DNA from: Streptococcus pseudoporcinus LQ 940-04
GTDB taxonomy: Bacteria; Bacillota; Bacilli; Lactobacillales; Streptococcaceae
Reading direction: 5' to 3'
NCBI RefSeq assembly: GCF_000188035.1
Contig: NZ_AEUY02000005.1
Location: 1,426,001 to 1,490,000 of the forward strand
Length of the DNA stretch: 64,000 nt
Part shown: piece by piece, positions 28,401 to 38,634 of the stretch
Position numbering within the stretch: the stretch's first letter is position 1
Layout: every line of letters starts with the position of its first letter
Made by a program: the position numbers and the translations under genes
The notes under the pieces: model-generated
The model's database searches: none
What the model was told of the DNA's origin: nothing
Seen by the model: the letters and a program-made list of their open reading frames with translations, nothing else

Positions 28401-29980
28401 CAGGCCATAGCCTAATTGTTGAAGACTTTGGTGAAAATAGAGTTGAATACGACTTACAGGAACTTCTAAAAGGCAACCTCAAAGAGAAAGAGTCAAAAAG
28501 ACTTACTAAAAAATCGTTACTTGCTGAGACAAGTGTTCTTAAACCTAAGAAAAAACTTATCCCTCAACCGGGACATGACATTGAACCAGATAGTGATACT
28601 GAATGGGAAGATGATAGTCAGGAGTGGGAAACAAATGACAGTAATCCAAAAGAGTTCACTCACGGAACTGATTTTCACGATGGAAAGCTAACATCAGCTT
28701 ATACAGAAGCTACAGCTTCTAATGACGTTGATATTGACTTTGATGAGAATGGAAATGCCTTTAGAACATATTATATTCATTTGCAAAAAGGACAGCACCT
28801 TTTTCTAACTAATACGAATGCCTTATATAATGCTAAGCAGAAAAAGAGTCTTTTTGCTCCGAGCTGGCAAGAAAGGTATGACTACCAGGAATCAGATTAT
28901 AAAGATAGTCATTTTAAGGAAATAAAGGTTCCTATTTTTCAAGGTTCAAACACCTTAAATGTCAAAGCTTATTATAATAATGAACTTATTTCTAATAAAG
29001 GCTATGCCATCAAACTTGATACACATACTCCAGAATTGACTTTCCACAATACAAATATTCATTATTTCCATAAGGAAGGATTAGATGCAGAAGATAGAGA
29101 AGATCAGTTATTAGGAGAAATCACTATCCCAAATAATGTCTTGCGTTTAGCTGGAAAAATTAAGGATGCCCAAGACGGTTGGAAATTATTTGTTAACGGT
29201 GATATGGTTGATAGCCGTATTAAGGATGGGGAATACGATGATTATTTCCACCAGAATGAATCTGAATGGGCTTACGAGAAAGTTGTTGAAGATGGGGATT
29301 ATGTTAAAGTAGTTATTTCTGACTATGTTAATAATAATACTTCCTATTTGTTTAAAGTTAAGATTGATCCTAAAACTTTAAATGACGGCTTAGACGAGCA
29401 TCTATTAAAAATAAAAGAGAAAAAAGAAGGCTTACTGCTAGAAAATCAGAAAACTCCTATCAAAAAAGAGGATTTGGTAAAGCCAGTCCAATTAACTAAC
29501 TTTAGTGGTAGGGGAATCACGAATGCTGAAGACTTAATATATGCCTTGGCTGCAAAATTACCAGACTACAGTATTCAAGTTCTAAGTCTGTCAATTGATC
29601 CACGGATACCAACAAAAGGACAGGCACTTATTCAATTACAAAAAGGACAGGCAATAGGACAATTTACGTTGAATTGGGAAAACTCAGCCCAGTCACAGCA
29701 AAAAGCTTCAAACACTTTGCCTGTAAATGTACAGTTTTCATTTGAAAGAAATAATCAAAATGTACAGACCTATTCAAGAGGTCTCGTTAATAGCTATAAA
29801 CCAGGAAAAGCCAGTCAGAATATAGGAAGTCTGGTAGGAACAAGTCAGTCAGCTGTAGCAGAGAAGACTCTCCCTGAAACAGGTGAGAAGCAGTCAAATC
29901 TTTGGTATGTTTTTGCAGTTTTCTTTAGCCTCTTTTACTTTAAGTCCAAAAATAAAAAAATTAATAAATCAAACAAGTAA
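25472..29980 (+). CDS. LPXTG-anchored subtilisin-family cell-envelope protease
   Basis: A 1502-residue surface serine protease of the lactocepin/C5a-peptidase type (S8). There is a signal peptide to about residue 35 (…STILA). The catalytic residues read D124 (SIDSGVD), H178 (EHGMHIAG), oxyanion N273 (MGNYG) and S519 (DSGTSMAAPH). A protease-associated insert covers about 360-440, and an Fn-like domain begins near 610. The C-terminal stalk ends in LPETG (1467-1471), a hydrophobic segment and a basic tail for sortase A. The start chosen is GTG 25472, with GGGGG 5 nt upstream; GTG 25445 is upstream of that site. Likely roles are peptide nutrition or cleavage of host proteins. Its size is close to PrtS, SpyCEP and CspA. 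Confidence 0.88.
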   Translation: MTKKSIYARQTRILLNSSILLLFAGLTTNSSTILADSYGGESNASASNRQTGSISSLEEINADAVELKHKEISETSSIETENSYLETPSNVPLIDQAHAIHKQGETSEEHKKLDGRGVLIASIDSGVDLTHETLNLDHDISDHHLKEKTVASGATRKVPYVFDTISGDTSIKDDQTEHGMHIAGVLVGNTKNGFKGMAKNAQLLAYRTWSKDNSEGYQGSSQFFAMEDAMNRKADIISLSIGEVGTGRNDDIWAKVLERAKKEDIIIAAAMGNYGTSSMTNSYDTLVDEKFSLQDSSTLLSVSSNDSVLGVGAYYDTHMHLPHLKVGDLDLAYENVNWHNYFLFKQKEQAQISFDTDIIDLDQKKEGTTIGGKIVLVNRKNEQIYQQLATIMEEKPKGIILVNAATTTTYGNYKTLPEIRSTLLGDSKGLFQATWAISISANDGEKLRDYLKKQSQKSSRFIIERDPKLTKVFEHKGISGFSTWGPRPDLELKPDLVAPGENVYSSGNENSYYNDSGTSMAAPHVAGASAMLLPIIKQFQAEWNKNFTKISLIQLNKLLLQNTADVLIDHTVPNGKPLLPYSPRRQGAGAVNLLKALKTKVFLSDENLKGAISLKDFTDKEKTFSLVLHNLSDKEQFFKLEASPILGKVTYENKRQNLEKTLAIKTIHSRQIEEASLLAPRYVRIAPNSQMTIPMTLKVGKAKMDEFIEGFIHFKSLNKEQADLSIPFLGFHGDWNREKIVDPVAWQDGSKTKMTGIVKAYPIGLEIFDYVPWGVDYQKWKEDHNNLEADPRHYVMQSLGGIDSHALMKLRLIFMRHAKDFQVEITDSADPKLAKTLKVLKVGHYYPKFMESAYQEYPDRYQPMFGDYDPDLEWDGSLYNAKTNDDQPINEGSYFIRIKARLDETRPWQETYIPFTVDNTKPKVSLVRNTDKEVLLAITDKHLKNVTIVTEDKVIKELKVDSDGYYHVPKNSGDAYSGHSLIVEDFGENRVEYDLQELLKGNLKEKESKRLTKKSLLAETSVLKPKKKLIPQPGHDIEPDSDTEWEDDSQEWETNDSNPKEFTHGTDFHDGKLTSAYTEATASNDVDIDFDENGNAFRTYYIHLQKGQHLFLTNTNALYNAKQKKSLFAPSWQERYDYQESDYKDSHFKEIKVPIFQGSNTLNVKAYYNNELISNKGYAIKLDTHTPELTFHNTNIHYFHKEGLDAEDREDQLLGEITIPNNVLRLAGKIKDAQDGWKLFVNGDMVDSRIKDGEYDDYFHQNESEWAYEKVVEDGDYVKVVISDYVNNNTSYLFKVKIDPKTLNDGLDEHLLKIKEKKEGLLLENQKTPIKKEDLVKPVQLTNFSGRGITNAEDLIYALAAKLPDYSIQVLSLSIDPRIPTKGQALIQLQKGQAIGQFTLNWENSAQSQQKASNTLPVNVQFSFERNNQNVQTYSRGLVNSYKPGKASQNIGSLVGTSQSAVAEKTLPETGEKQSNLWYVFAVFFSLFYFKSKNKKINKSNK

Positions 29981-30000
29981 AGCTCAATAAAATAAGGATT

Positions 30001-30033
30001 AAAAGGGAAATGATCATGTCATTTCTCTTTTTT
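30001..30033 (+). terminator. Terminator after the protease gene
   Basis: GAAATGA (30007-30013) pairs with TCATTTC (30019-30025), extended by flanking A/T pairs, followed by a T run. Confidence 0.7.
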
Positions 30034-30124
30034 TAGATTTTTTAAAATCTTAATCGTCACTAGAATCTTTCTCCTTACTTTGATACAATATTAGGTGTTC
30101 AGTGTTTATAGAAAGTGAGGACTT

Positions 30125-31663
30125 ATGGAAAATCATAAAAATGAATATGCCTTTTCAAATGAATCGATTATTTCGTTCGTTTGGCGAGGTATTTTAGTCG
30201 GTAGTATTGCTGGTGTTATAGTTAGTTTATTTAGACTTCTGATTGAAAAGTTATCACATCTTGTGGTAGTTATCTACCGGATGTCGCATGATAAACCAAG
30301 TCTAGTGCTAGCAATCATTGCTATGAGTGTTCTAATACTTCTAGTCATTAGTCAGTTTATTGCTTCTGAACCGGATATCAAAGGCTCAGGGATACCTCAT
30401 GTTGAAGGAGAACTAAAAGGATTATTAGCACCAACGTGGTGGCCTGTCCTTTGGAAAAAGTTCATAGCGGGAGTTCTAGCCATTTCAATGGGATTTATGT
30501 TAGGCCGAGAAGGCCCCTCAATTCAATTAGGAGCAATGGCAGCAAAGGGATTGTCAACATTTTTAAAATCCAGTCGATTAGAAAAAAGAGTTCTCATTGC
30601 AAGTGGAGCAGCTGCGGGCTTGTCGGCAGCTTTCAATGCACCTATTGCAGGTTTGCTCTTTGTAGTGGAAGAAATATACCATCATTTTTCACGTTTAATC
30701 TGGATTACCGCCTTAGTTGCTAGCTTGGTTGCTAATTTTATTTCACTCCATATTTTTGGTTTAGAACCCATTCTTGCTATGCCAAAAGCAATGCCTTTTT
30801 TAGATTTGAATCATTACTGGCTATTAATTCTCTTAGGAGCTGTTTTGGGAGGTTTAGGATATATCTACGAGCGTATTATCCTAGTTATTCCAAACTACAT
30901 TAGCAAGCTATGTAGTGTTCTGCATCTGTCTCCAAAATATCAAGGGCTCATTCCTCTTATACTTATTATCCCTGTCGGTTATTATTTTCCGCAGTTACTT
31001 GGTGGCGGGAATGGCTTAATCATTGGGCTCTCCATCAATCAAACGACATTAGTTACGGTTTGTTTATTCTTTATCCTACGCTTTATTGGCAGCATGCTCT
31101 CTTACGGAAGTGGTTTACCTGGTGGTATTTTTCTTCCAATATTGACCTTAGGAGCTCTTCTAGGTCTAATTTTTGGTCTCCTTTTCCAAAATCTCGGCTT
31201 ATTGGAGCCTGGATTTCTACCTTTATTCATAGTTCTTGGCATGGCTGGTTATTTTGCAGCAATTTCAAAAGCACCGCTAACTGGCATGCTTTTAGTAACG
31301 GAGATGGTTGGTGATTTAAAACCTTTAATGGCTATCGCAGTAGTGACCTTTGTAGCATACTTTTTAATGGATCTCCTAAAAGGAGCTCCTATCTATGAAG
31401 CAATGTTAGAAGAAATGCCAATCATGCCACCGAGTGAATTGGTTGAACCAACATTAGTGGAGTTAACGGTTAGTGACCATATAGCGGGGCGCTATGTTAG
31501 AGATTTAAAATTGCCTGACAATGTTCTTATTACAACTCAAGTACATCATGGCCGATCTCAAGTAGTTTCAGGTGATACCTTATTAATGAGTGGTGCAACC
31601 ATTTTTATGGTAGTCAATGAATCAGAAGTGGGACATATTCGGCAATTAGTCATGTCCGTATAA
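30125..31663 (+). CDS. CLC-family chloride transporter with RCK-C domain
   Basis: A 512-residue protein. The CLC core carries the three selectivity motifs GSGIPH (near residue 87), GREGPSIQ (near 128, with the gating glutamate expected of H+/Cl- antiporters) and GSGLPGGIFLP (near 325). A C-terminal cytosolic RCK-C (TrkA-C) domain covers about 440-510. The likely role is acid tolerance by chloride/proton exchange. GTGAGGA precedes the ATG. It is a single-gene unit between two terminators. Confidence 0.9.
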   Translation: MENHKNEYAFSNESIISFVWRGILVGSIAGVIVSLFRLLIEKLSHLVVVIYRMSHDKPSLVLAIIAMSVLILLVISQFIASEPDIKGSGIPHVEGELKGLLAPTWWPVLWKKFIAGVLAISMGFMLGREGPSIQLGAMAAKGLSTFLKSSRLEKRVLIASGAAAGLSAAFNAPIAGLLFVVEEIYHHFSRLIWITALVASLVANFISLHIFGLEPILAMPKAMPFLDLNHYWLLILLGAVLGGLGYIYERIILVIPNYISKLCSVLHLSPKYQGLIPLILIIPVGYYFPQLLGGGNGLIIGLSINQTTLVTVCLFFILRFIGSMLSYGSGLPGGIFLPILTLGALLGLIFGLLFQNLGLLEPGFLPLFIVLGMAGYFAAISKAPLTGMLLVTEMVGDLKPLMAIAVVTFVAYFLMDLLKGAPIYEAMLEEMPIMPPSELVEPTLVELTVSDHIAGRYVRDLKLPDNVLITTQVHHGRSQVVSGDTLLMSGATIFMVVNESEVGHIRQLVMSV

Positions 31664-31725
31664 AGGTTTTATGCTTACATTGTCTAGTGGGATAATTCAC
31701 AGCATAGTAAGTTATAATAAAATGC

Positions 31726-31771
31726 AGATTGAAGAAAAGTCTAAATGAGATTATTTTTTCAATCTTTTTTT
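31726..31771 (+). terminator. Terminator after the CLC gene
   Basis: AGATTGAA (31726-31733) pairs with TTCAATCT (31758-31765), with AAAA/TTTT inside the stem and a long T run. Confidence 0.65.
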
Positions 31772-31925
31772 GCCGGACTTGGCAATAAAAGCCTTTTAGG
31801 ATACTGATGTCATAGTGTTTATAACAGTTAGTGGCTAATATTGAAGCTTGTAAAATTTCCAAAAACTTACCTTTTCATAAATTTATCTCTATTCTGAAAG
31901 TAGTCACTTTTAGGTTATATAACAA

Positions 31926-31956
31926 AAACCACCTTTTTGTTTTAAAAAGGTGGTTT
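31926..31956. terminator. Bidirectional terminator overlapping the AraC-type gene end
   Basis: A perfect 13-bp stem, AAACCACCTTTTT (31926-31938) against AAAAAGGTGGTTT (31944-31956). The minus-strand stop codon (31942-31944) lies at the loop, so the regulator's last residues are encoded by the stem. Confidence 0.75.
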
Positions 31957-32874
31957 CTTTTGCAACTTAGGTGGGTTAATCATTGTCCTGCCAACTTTAG
32001 GTTTGGTGTATTTTTTTCGGTATTGACTTGGTGTCAGTAAGTAGTAAGCTTTAAATTGCCGATTAAAGTTAGAGAGGCTATTAAAACCTACTTCATTAGC
32101 AATTTCAAGGATAGGTTGGATAGAATTGATAAGTAACTCACATGCTTTGCTCAGACGAACTTGTATGATAAATTCCGTGCAAGGTGTTCCAGTATGTTGT
32201 TTGAAAACCGTCATAAAATGGGTTTTACTATAGCCCATAGCATTAGCTAAAAAATCAATGGTGAGTGGTTTCTGATAATGAGTGTTAATATAGTCAATGA
32301 GTTGACGGATTTTCTCGTTTTTTCGATAAGTATCATCTGTGTGTTTACGGGTAACGTAATGATAGTAATAAAGAAGATAAAGGAATTCATGTAAGCGTGA
32401 TTTTAGTAGGAGCTCAAAATGACGGTCTTCTTCTCTAGAAATAGCAAAAATAGATAAAAGACATGTTTTAATCTGATCATAACCCGCCATATGAGGTTTA
32501 ATACAATGGACAAATTTATAGCTGCTATTTTGTAAGGGTTGCAGGTAGTGGAGGCTAACTTGATCAACAATAGAAGAACCGATCATATCTAAATGAAATT
32601 GAAAGGTATCCGTTACATGTGGATGTTGGGCAATGGGATGAATAGAATGCATACCATGTGGTCTGACTAAGATGATATCACCAGATTGACTATTAAAAAA
32701 ATCATAATCAATATGATAGCGTGCGCAACCTTCACTAACATATGTGATTTCCATTTCTGGATGCCAGTGAAATAAAATATCCGGTCGTCCATGCTTAACT
32801 TCCTGATGAAAATAACGATAAGGTAGTAAATGGTGTTGGGGTTCATTCGTAGTTTGCTGGTCAGTCGTTAACAT
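31942..32874 (-). CDS. AraC family transcriptional regulator
   Basis: A 310-residue regulator. The N-terminal cupin-type sensor domain includes FHWHPEMEITYVSEG near residue 35, the layout seen in sugar-responsive AraC proteins. The C-terminal double helix-turn-helix covers about 190-290 (LANAMGYSKTHFMTVFKQHTG and IANEVGFNSLSNFNRQFK). AGGAG precedes the ATG, with an extended -10 promoter upstream. It is divergent from the SGNH hydrolase gene, which may be a target. The inducer is unknown. Confidence 0.85.
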   Translation of the reverse strand: MLTTDQQTTNEPQHHLLPYRYFHQEVKHGRPDILFHWHPEMEITYVSEGCARYHIDYDFFNSQSGDIILVRPHGMHSIHPIAQHPHVTDTFQFHLDMIGSSIVDQVSLHYLQPLQNSSYKFVHCIKPHMAGYDQIKTCLLSIFAISREEDRHFELLLKSRLHEFLYLLYYYHYVTRKHTDDTYRKNEKIRQLIDYINTHYQKPLTIDFLANAMGYSKTHFMTVFKQHTGTPCTEFIIQVRLSKACELLINSIQPILEIANEVGFNSLSNFNRQFKAYYLLTPSQYRKKYTKPKVGRTMINPPKLQKKPPF

Positions 32875-32910
32875 TTTAGAGTCTCCTAGATATCCTAATC
32901 ATGTAATAGT

Positions 32911-32919
32911 ATTATAACA
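32911..32919 (-). promoter_or_regulatory. Extended -10 promoter of the AraC-type gene
   Basis: On the minus strand the sequence reads TGTTATAAT (TGn plus a perfect -10), about 37 bp before the ATG. Confidence 0.55.
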
Positions 32920-32940
32920 GAACGATATTTTGAAGTCTGT

Positions 32941-33143
32941 ATCAAAGTAAAAAATCCTAATAAAGACTTTGATGAAGAGTGATTAATGAGCAAAAACATG
33001 TCAATGACATTAGTAGCCTTAGTCGGCTAACCTGATGAAGACATTTGACTAAATTGTCTCTTAATGGTTTTCTGTCATTAAGGAGCAATTATCAGCTTTA
33101 GAGATGCTAAAACGGTTTCATTTAGAAAAGTCACCCTAAAGCT
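32941..33143. other. Intergenic stretch with three inverted repeats
   Basis: No gene is seen in this part of the 322-bp gap. ATCAAAGT (32941-32948) mirrors ACTTTGAT (32966-32973). A 15-bp imperfect pair spans 33052-33066 and 33076-33090. AGCTTTAG (33094-33101) mirrors CTAAAGCT (33136-33143). A cre-like sequence CTAAAACGGTTTCA (33107-33120) lies between the last pair. Function is unknown. Confidence 0.35.
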
Positions 33144-33162
33144 ATAGCTAAGTCTTTCTTTT

Positions 33163-33171
33163 TGATATACT
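33163..33171 (+). promoter_or_regulatory. Extended -10 promoter of the SGNH hydrolase gene
   Basis: TGATATACT has a TGn extension and one mismatch in the -10 box, 26 bp upstream of the start codon. Confidence 0.5.
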
Positions 33172-33196
33172 AGTTCTATAAATAAAGGGGGATCGT

Positions 33197-33814
33197 ATGT
33201 TAGAAACTGTTTCGCAAGAACTATTAGCTTATCAAATGGATCGTTTAGATTCTTATAGAGAACTTAATCAAGCAGTGAAACCTGGTGGTATCGTCTTTGC
33301 AGGTGATTCTTTAATCGAGTTTTTTCCTATGAAGAAATTTTTAGGGCGTGACTTACCTATTCATAACCGAGGTATTGCGGGGATTGATAGCAAGTGGTTG
33401 CTTGCTCATTTAGATCAACACATCTGTGATTTAGAGCCCTCTCAGGCTTTTATTCTTATTGGTACAAATGACATCGGTCTTGGTGCGACCAATTTAGAAA
33501 TCAAAGATAGGGTGGCGGATATTGTAGCAGAAGTAAAGAGAAAAAATAGTGAGACAAAGATCTATCTCCTATCCGTTTTACCTGTTTCAGAGGCTAGTCA
33601 ATACCAAGAGACGGTTAAAGTTAGAAATAACGAAACTATCGATTACCTTAATAAGGCTTTAAATATACTACCAGGCATTGAGTTTATTGACCTTAGTTCT
33701 TCCCTTAAAAATGGCAATAATGCCCTAGATCTTCAGCTAACTAAGGACGGCTTACATTTGAATTTAGAAGGTTATGAAAAAGTTGCTAGGGTCTTGTTAC
33801 CTTACTTACAATAA
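33197..33814 (+). CDS. SGNH/GDSL-family hydrolase
   Basis: A 205-residue esterase- or lipase-like protein with all four blocks: GDSLIEF with the nucleophile Ser (near residue 37), GIAGID, GTNDIG, and DGLHLN with the Asp/His pair near the C-terminus. There is no signal peptide, so it is probably cytosolic. Related streptococcal proteins are annotated as platelet-activating-factor acetylhydrolase-like or GDSL lipases; the substrate cannot be told here. AAAGGGGG precedes the ATG. Its stop codon lies in a terminator stem. Confidence 0.85.
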   Translation: MLETVSQELLAYQMDRLDSYRELNQAVKPGGIVFAGDSLIEFFPMKKFLGRDLPIHNRGIAGIDSKWLLAHLDQHICDLEPSQAFILIGTNDIGLGATNLEIKDRVADIVAEVKRKNSETKIYLLSVLPVSEASQYQETVKVRNNETIDYLNKALNILPGIEFIDLSSSLKNGNNALDLQLTKDGLHLNLEGYEKVARVLLPYLQ

Positions 33815-33825
33815 GTAAGTTTTAG
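33801..33825 (+). terminator. Terminator of the SGNH gene
   Basis: CTTACTTA (33801-33808) pairs with TAAGTAAG (33812-33819) and is followed by TTTT. The stop codon TAA is part of the right arm. Confidence 0.55.
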
Positions 33826-33869
33826 AAAAAAGATGAAAAACTACACCAGATATTATCAAGCCTATAGAG

Positions 33870-33908
33870 CTAGCTTACTTGCACACCCTATCACGGCAAG
33901 TAAGCTAG
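33870..33908. repeat. Perfect 13-bp inverted repeat, possible RNA hairpin
   Basis: CTAGCTTACTTGC (33870-33882) and GCAAGTAAGCTAG (33896-33908) flank a 13-nt loop. No T run follows, so it is not a simple terminator. It could be the 5' stem of a small RNA ended at 33990. Confidence 0.5.
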
Positions 33909-33960
33909 GACGTGGTAAAATTAAAGTTTAGCAGCTTGTTTTCTAAAGCACAGAGTAATA

Positions 33961-33990
33961 AGATTGAGTCTATTCTCAGTCTTTTTTTAT
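33961..33990 (+). terminator. Terminator-like hairpin in the gap before the phosphatase gene
   Basis: AGATTGAG (33961-33968) and CTCAGTCT (33975-33982) form an 8-bp stem with one G-U pair, then a T run. No protein gene ends here. The surrounding 348-bp gap holds no convincing ORF. Confidence 0.55.
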
Positions 33991-34162
33991 CCCTAAAACA
34001 AAGGATAGTATCAGAAAGTCAAAGTATGAGACAAGAAACCGTTTTAAAAAAATGGTACTCTTATCTAAGGTATGCCCAAGGAATTCCAAAAGGATAACCC
34101 CCTTCCCAAAGTTTTTTTGGAGGTACCAAAACTGAATGAGAAGGGTTCTTAGAGGAGAGAAA

Positions 34163-34774
34163 ATGCAAAAAATATTTTATCTCATGCGCCATGGTCAAAC
34201 TTTATTTAATGCTCAGGGTCGTATTCAAGGCGCTTGTGATTCGCCCTTAACTGCCTTAGGGATTAAACAAGCACAGGCAGCACGCGCATACTTCCAAGAA
34301 GAGGATATCATCTTTGATAAGGTTTATTCTTCTACACAAGAAAGGGCTTGCGACACAGCTGAACTTGCAAGTGGCCGAACTGATTTAATCCGTTTAAAAG
34401 GTCTAAAAGAGTGGAATTTTGGTGCTTTTGAAGGTCATCAAGAATACCTTAACCCTCATCTTTTTAAGGAGGATGGTTCAGGCTATCGTGATTACTTTGT
34501 GGCCTATGGTGGGGAATCCAATGTTGAAGTCTATCAACGTATGGCAGCGACTATTAAGAAGGCACTGGCTGACGAGAAAGAAGAAGAGAGATCACTTTTT
34601 GTCAGTCATGGAGCTTCAATAACCCAATTTTACCGCCATATGACAGTAGAGGCTCCTATTTTGACAAAAGGGATGTCAAACTGTGCCATTTTAAAATTAG
34701 CTTATGATGGTACAAAAATGCGAGTATTATCAGTTTATAATCCAATGGACAAAGAATACATATTTGACAGATGA
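34163..34774 (+). CDS. Histidine phosphatase family protein (phosphoglycerate-mutase-like)
   Basis: A 203-residue protein with the catalytic RHGQT near residue 9, an Arg/Glu pair in EWNFGAFEGH near residue 80, and the second histidine in FVSHGAS near residue 150. The branch-1 histidine phosphatase superfamily includes dephosphorylating enzymes of varied specificity; it is not the glycolytic GpmA. The start chosen is ATG 34163 after GAGGAGAG. It lies 22 bp before a decayed permease gene. Confidence 0.85.
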   Translation: MQKIFYLMRHGQTLFNAQGRIQGACDSPLTALGIKQAQAARAYFQEEDIIFDKVYSSTQERACDTAELASGRTDLIRLKGLKEWNFGAFEGHQEYLNPHLFKEDGSGYRDYFVAYGGESNVEVYQRMAATIKKALADEKEEERSLFVSHGASITQFYRHMTVEAPILTKGMSNCAILKLAYDGTKMRVLSVYNPMDKEYIFDR

Positions 34775-34796
34775 AAAGAAAGTTCGAATTTTAACT

Positions 34797-37184
<2,388 letters not shown>

Positions 37185-37284
37185 TTTTTAAGATATAGTT
37201 GCACAGTAAGGCTAAGAAGGTCTTGCTAAATGGTTACTCACCTTAGTAATCTAAACTGGCTTTGCTATTAGAAAAAAAAGAGAA

Positions 37285-37342
37285 AGAGGAGTGGCAGTTG
37301 GAAAGTTTCTTAATCGGGACAAAACCAACTGTCATTCTTTTT
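37285..37342 (+). terminator. Terminator after bglA
   Basis: CAGTTGG (37295-37301) pairs with CCAACTG (37325-37331), extended by wobble pairs (AGAGGAGTGG against TCATTCTTTT), then a T run. Confidence 0.6.
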
Positions 37343-37400
37343 GATCTGCCTCGGATGTTCATTTTATCATTTTAGTGTATAATGAGTGAAAGGAGTTTTT

Positions 37401-38525
37401 ATGCAATTTGAAAAGAAACATGTTTTGTATATTGTCGCAGCCTTTCTCATCTGTTTTACGATTCAAGCTAATTGGGATAAGGGAACAGATATCATCCAAA
37501 CAGTTATTAAAACAAGCTTACCATTTCTTTATGGAGCAGCCTTGGCCTATATTATTAATATTGTCATGACTGCCTATGAAAATCTTTTGAATCGTCTTGT
37601 GAAAACCAATCGTTTTTTTCACTTAAGGCGTGGGATTGCGATGATTTTAGCCTACGCAACCTTTATTGCTTTGTTTTTTTGGATTGTTTCCATAGTCATT
37701 CCCGATTTGATTGCTAGTATAAATATGATGCTGTCTTTTGATACAGGATCTGTTAAACAGTATATTCATGATTTAAGTCACAATAAAATAATTGCTAAAG
37801 TGATTCATTATTTTGGTGGTGATGCCAAAATCACACAAACAGTCAGCAATTATAGCCAACAGTTGTTAAAACAATTCTTGTCATTTCTAACGAGCATCTT
37901 AACATCGATGACAGTGATTGCCTCAGCTATTATTAATGTCTTTGTGGCTTTTGTTTTCTCATTTTATGTCTTAGGTAATAAGGAACAACTTTGTCGTCAA
38001 GGCAATATTTTAGTTGATACTTATACTGGAATCTACGCCCAACGCATTCATTATATTGTGGGATTATTGCATAATCGGTTTCATGGCTTTTTCGTCGGAC
38101 AAACTATCGAAGCAGTGATTTTAGGAAGCTTAACGGCACTAGGGATGTTCCTCTTTAAACTCCCTTTTGCAGCTACTATAGGAGTCTTAGTTGCTTTTAC
38201 CGCCCTTATTCCAGTTGTAGGTGCTTATATAGGTGTTACAATTGGTTTTATACTAATTATGACACAATCTCTTTCGCAAGCTATTTTCTTTGTTATTTTT
38301 ATCGTTATTCTTCAACAGTTCGAAGGAAATCTGATCTATCCGCGGGTAGTAGGAAGTTCTATAAAACTTCCTGGTATGTGGGTTTTAATGGCTATTACTA
38401 TAGGAGCATCACTTAAAGGTATTGTAGGAATGATTATTGCTGTTCCTCTAGCAGCAACCTTTTATCAAATGATTAAAGATAATATCGATAAAAAACAGGC
38501 TATCAAAAAGAACCAAGTTTCCTAA
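37401..38525 (+). CDS. AI-2E family (PerM-like) membrane protein
   Basis: A 374-residue membrane protein with about eight helices. Paired N-terminal helices are followed by a long extracellular or cytosolic loop (about residues 110-170). A conserved C-terminal part includes GAYIGVTIGF and EGNLIYPRVVGSSIKLP. The UPF0118/AI-2E exporter family has members proposed as exporters or Na+/H+ antiporters; function here is open. The start chosen is ATG 37401 after AAAGGAG. It ends in a terminator hairpin. Confidence 0.85.
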   Translation: MQFEKKHVLYIVAAFLICFTIQANWDKGTDIIQTVIKTSLPFLYGAALAYIINIVMTAYENLLNRLVKTNRFFHLRRGIAMILAYATFIALFFWIVSIVIPDLIASINMMLSFDTGSVKQYIHDLSHNKIIAKVIHYFGGDAKITQTVSNYSQQLLKQFLSFLTSILTSMTVIASAIINVFVAFVFSFYVLGNKEQLCRQGNILVDTYTGIYAQRIHYIVGLLHNRFHGFFVGQTIEAVILGSLTALGMFLFKLPFAATIGVLVAFTALIPVVGAYIGVTIGFILIMTQSLSQAIFFVIFIVILQQFEGNLIYPRVVGSSIKLPGMWVLMAITIGASLKGIVGMIIAVPLAATFYQMIKDNIDKKQAIKKNQVS

Positions 38526-38541
38526 AACGAGGTTCTTTTTT
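38505..38541 (+). terminator. Terminator after the AI-2E family gene
   Basis: AAAAAGAACC (38505-38514) pairs with GGTTCTTTTT (38531-38540). The left arm lies within the last codons of the gene. Confidence 0.7.
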
Positions 38542-38634
38542 GTATGAAAGGATAACATTATTGTTAACGTAACAGAAATAGTTTAGCATCAAAAAAGTTT
38601 GCTTTTTTCGAATAATATAAATGGAGGTGTTACA

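Noticed and set aside
31667-31681. 15-bp repeat TTTTATGCTTACATT, again at 49492-49506
   Set aside because: One AT-rich 15-mer shared in 64 kb is expected by chance; no flanking similarity.
31831-32040. 69-codon plus-strand ORF near the AraC-type gene end
   Set aside because: Overlaps the end of the regulator and the bidirectional terminator; chance reading.
33912-34097. 61-codon plus-strand ORF between the SGNH and phosphatase genes
   Set aside because: Starts with GTG without a usable ribosome site, runs through a terminator hairpin, and resembles no family.
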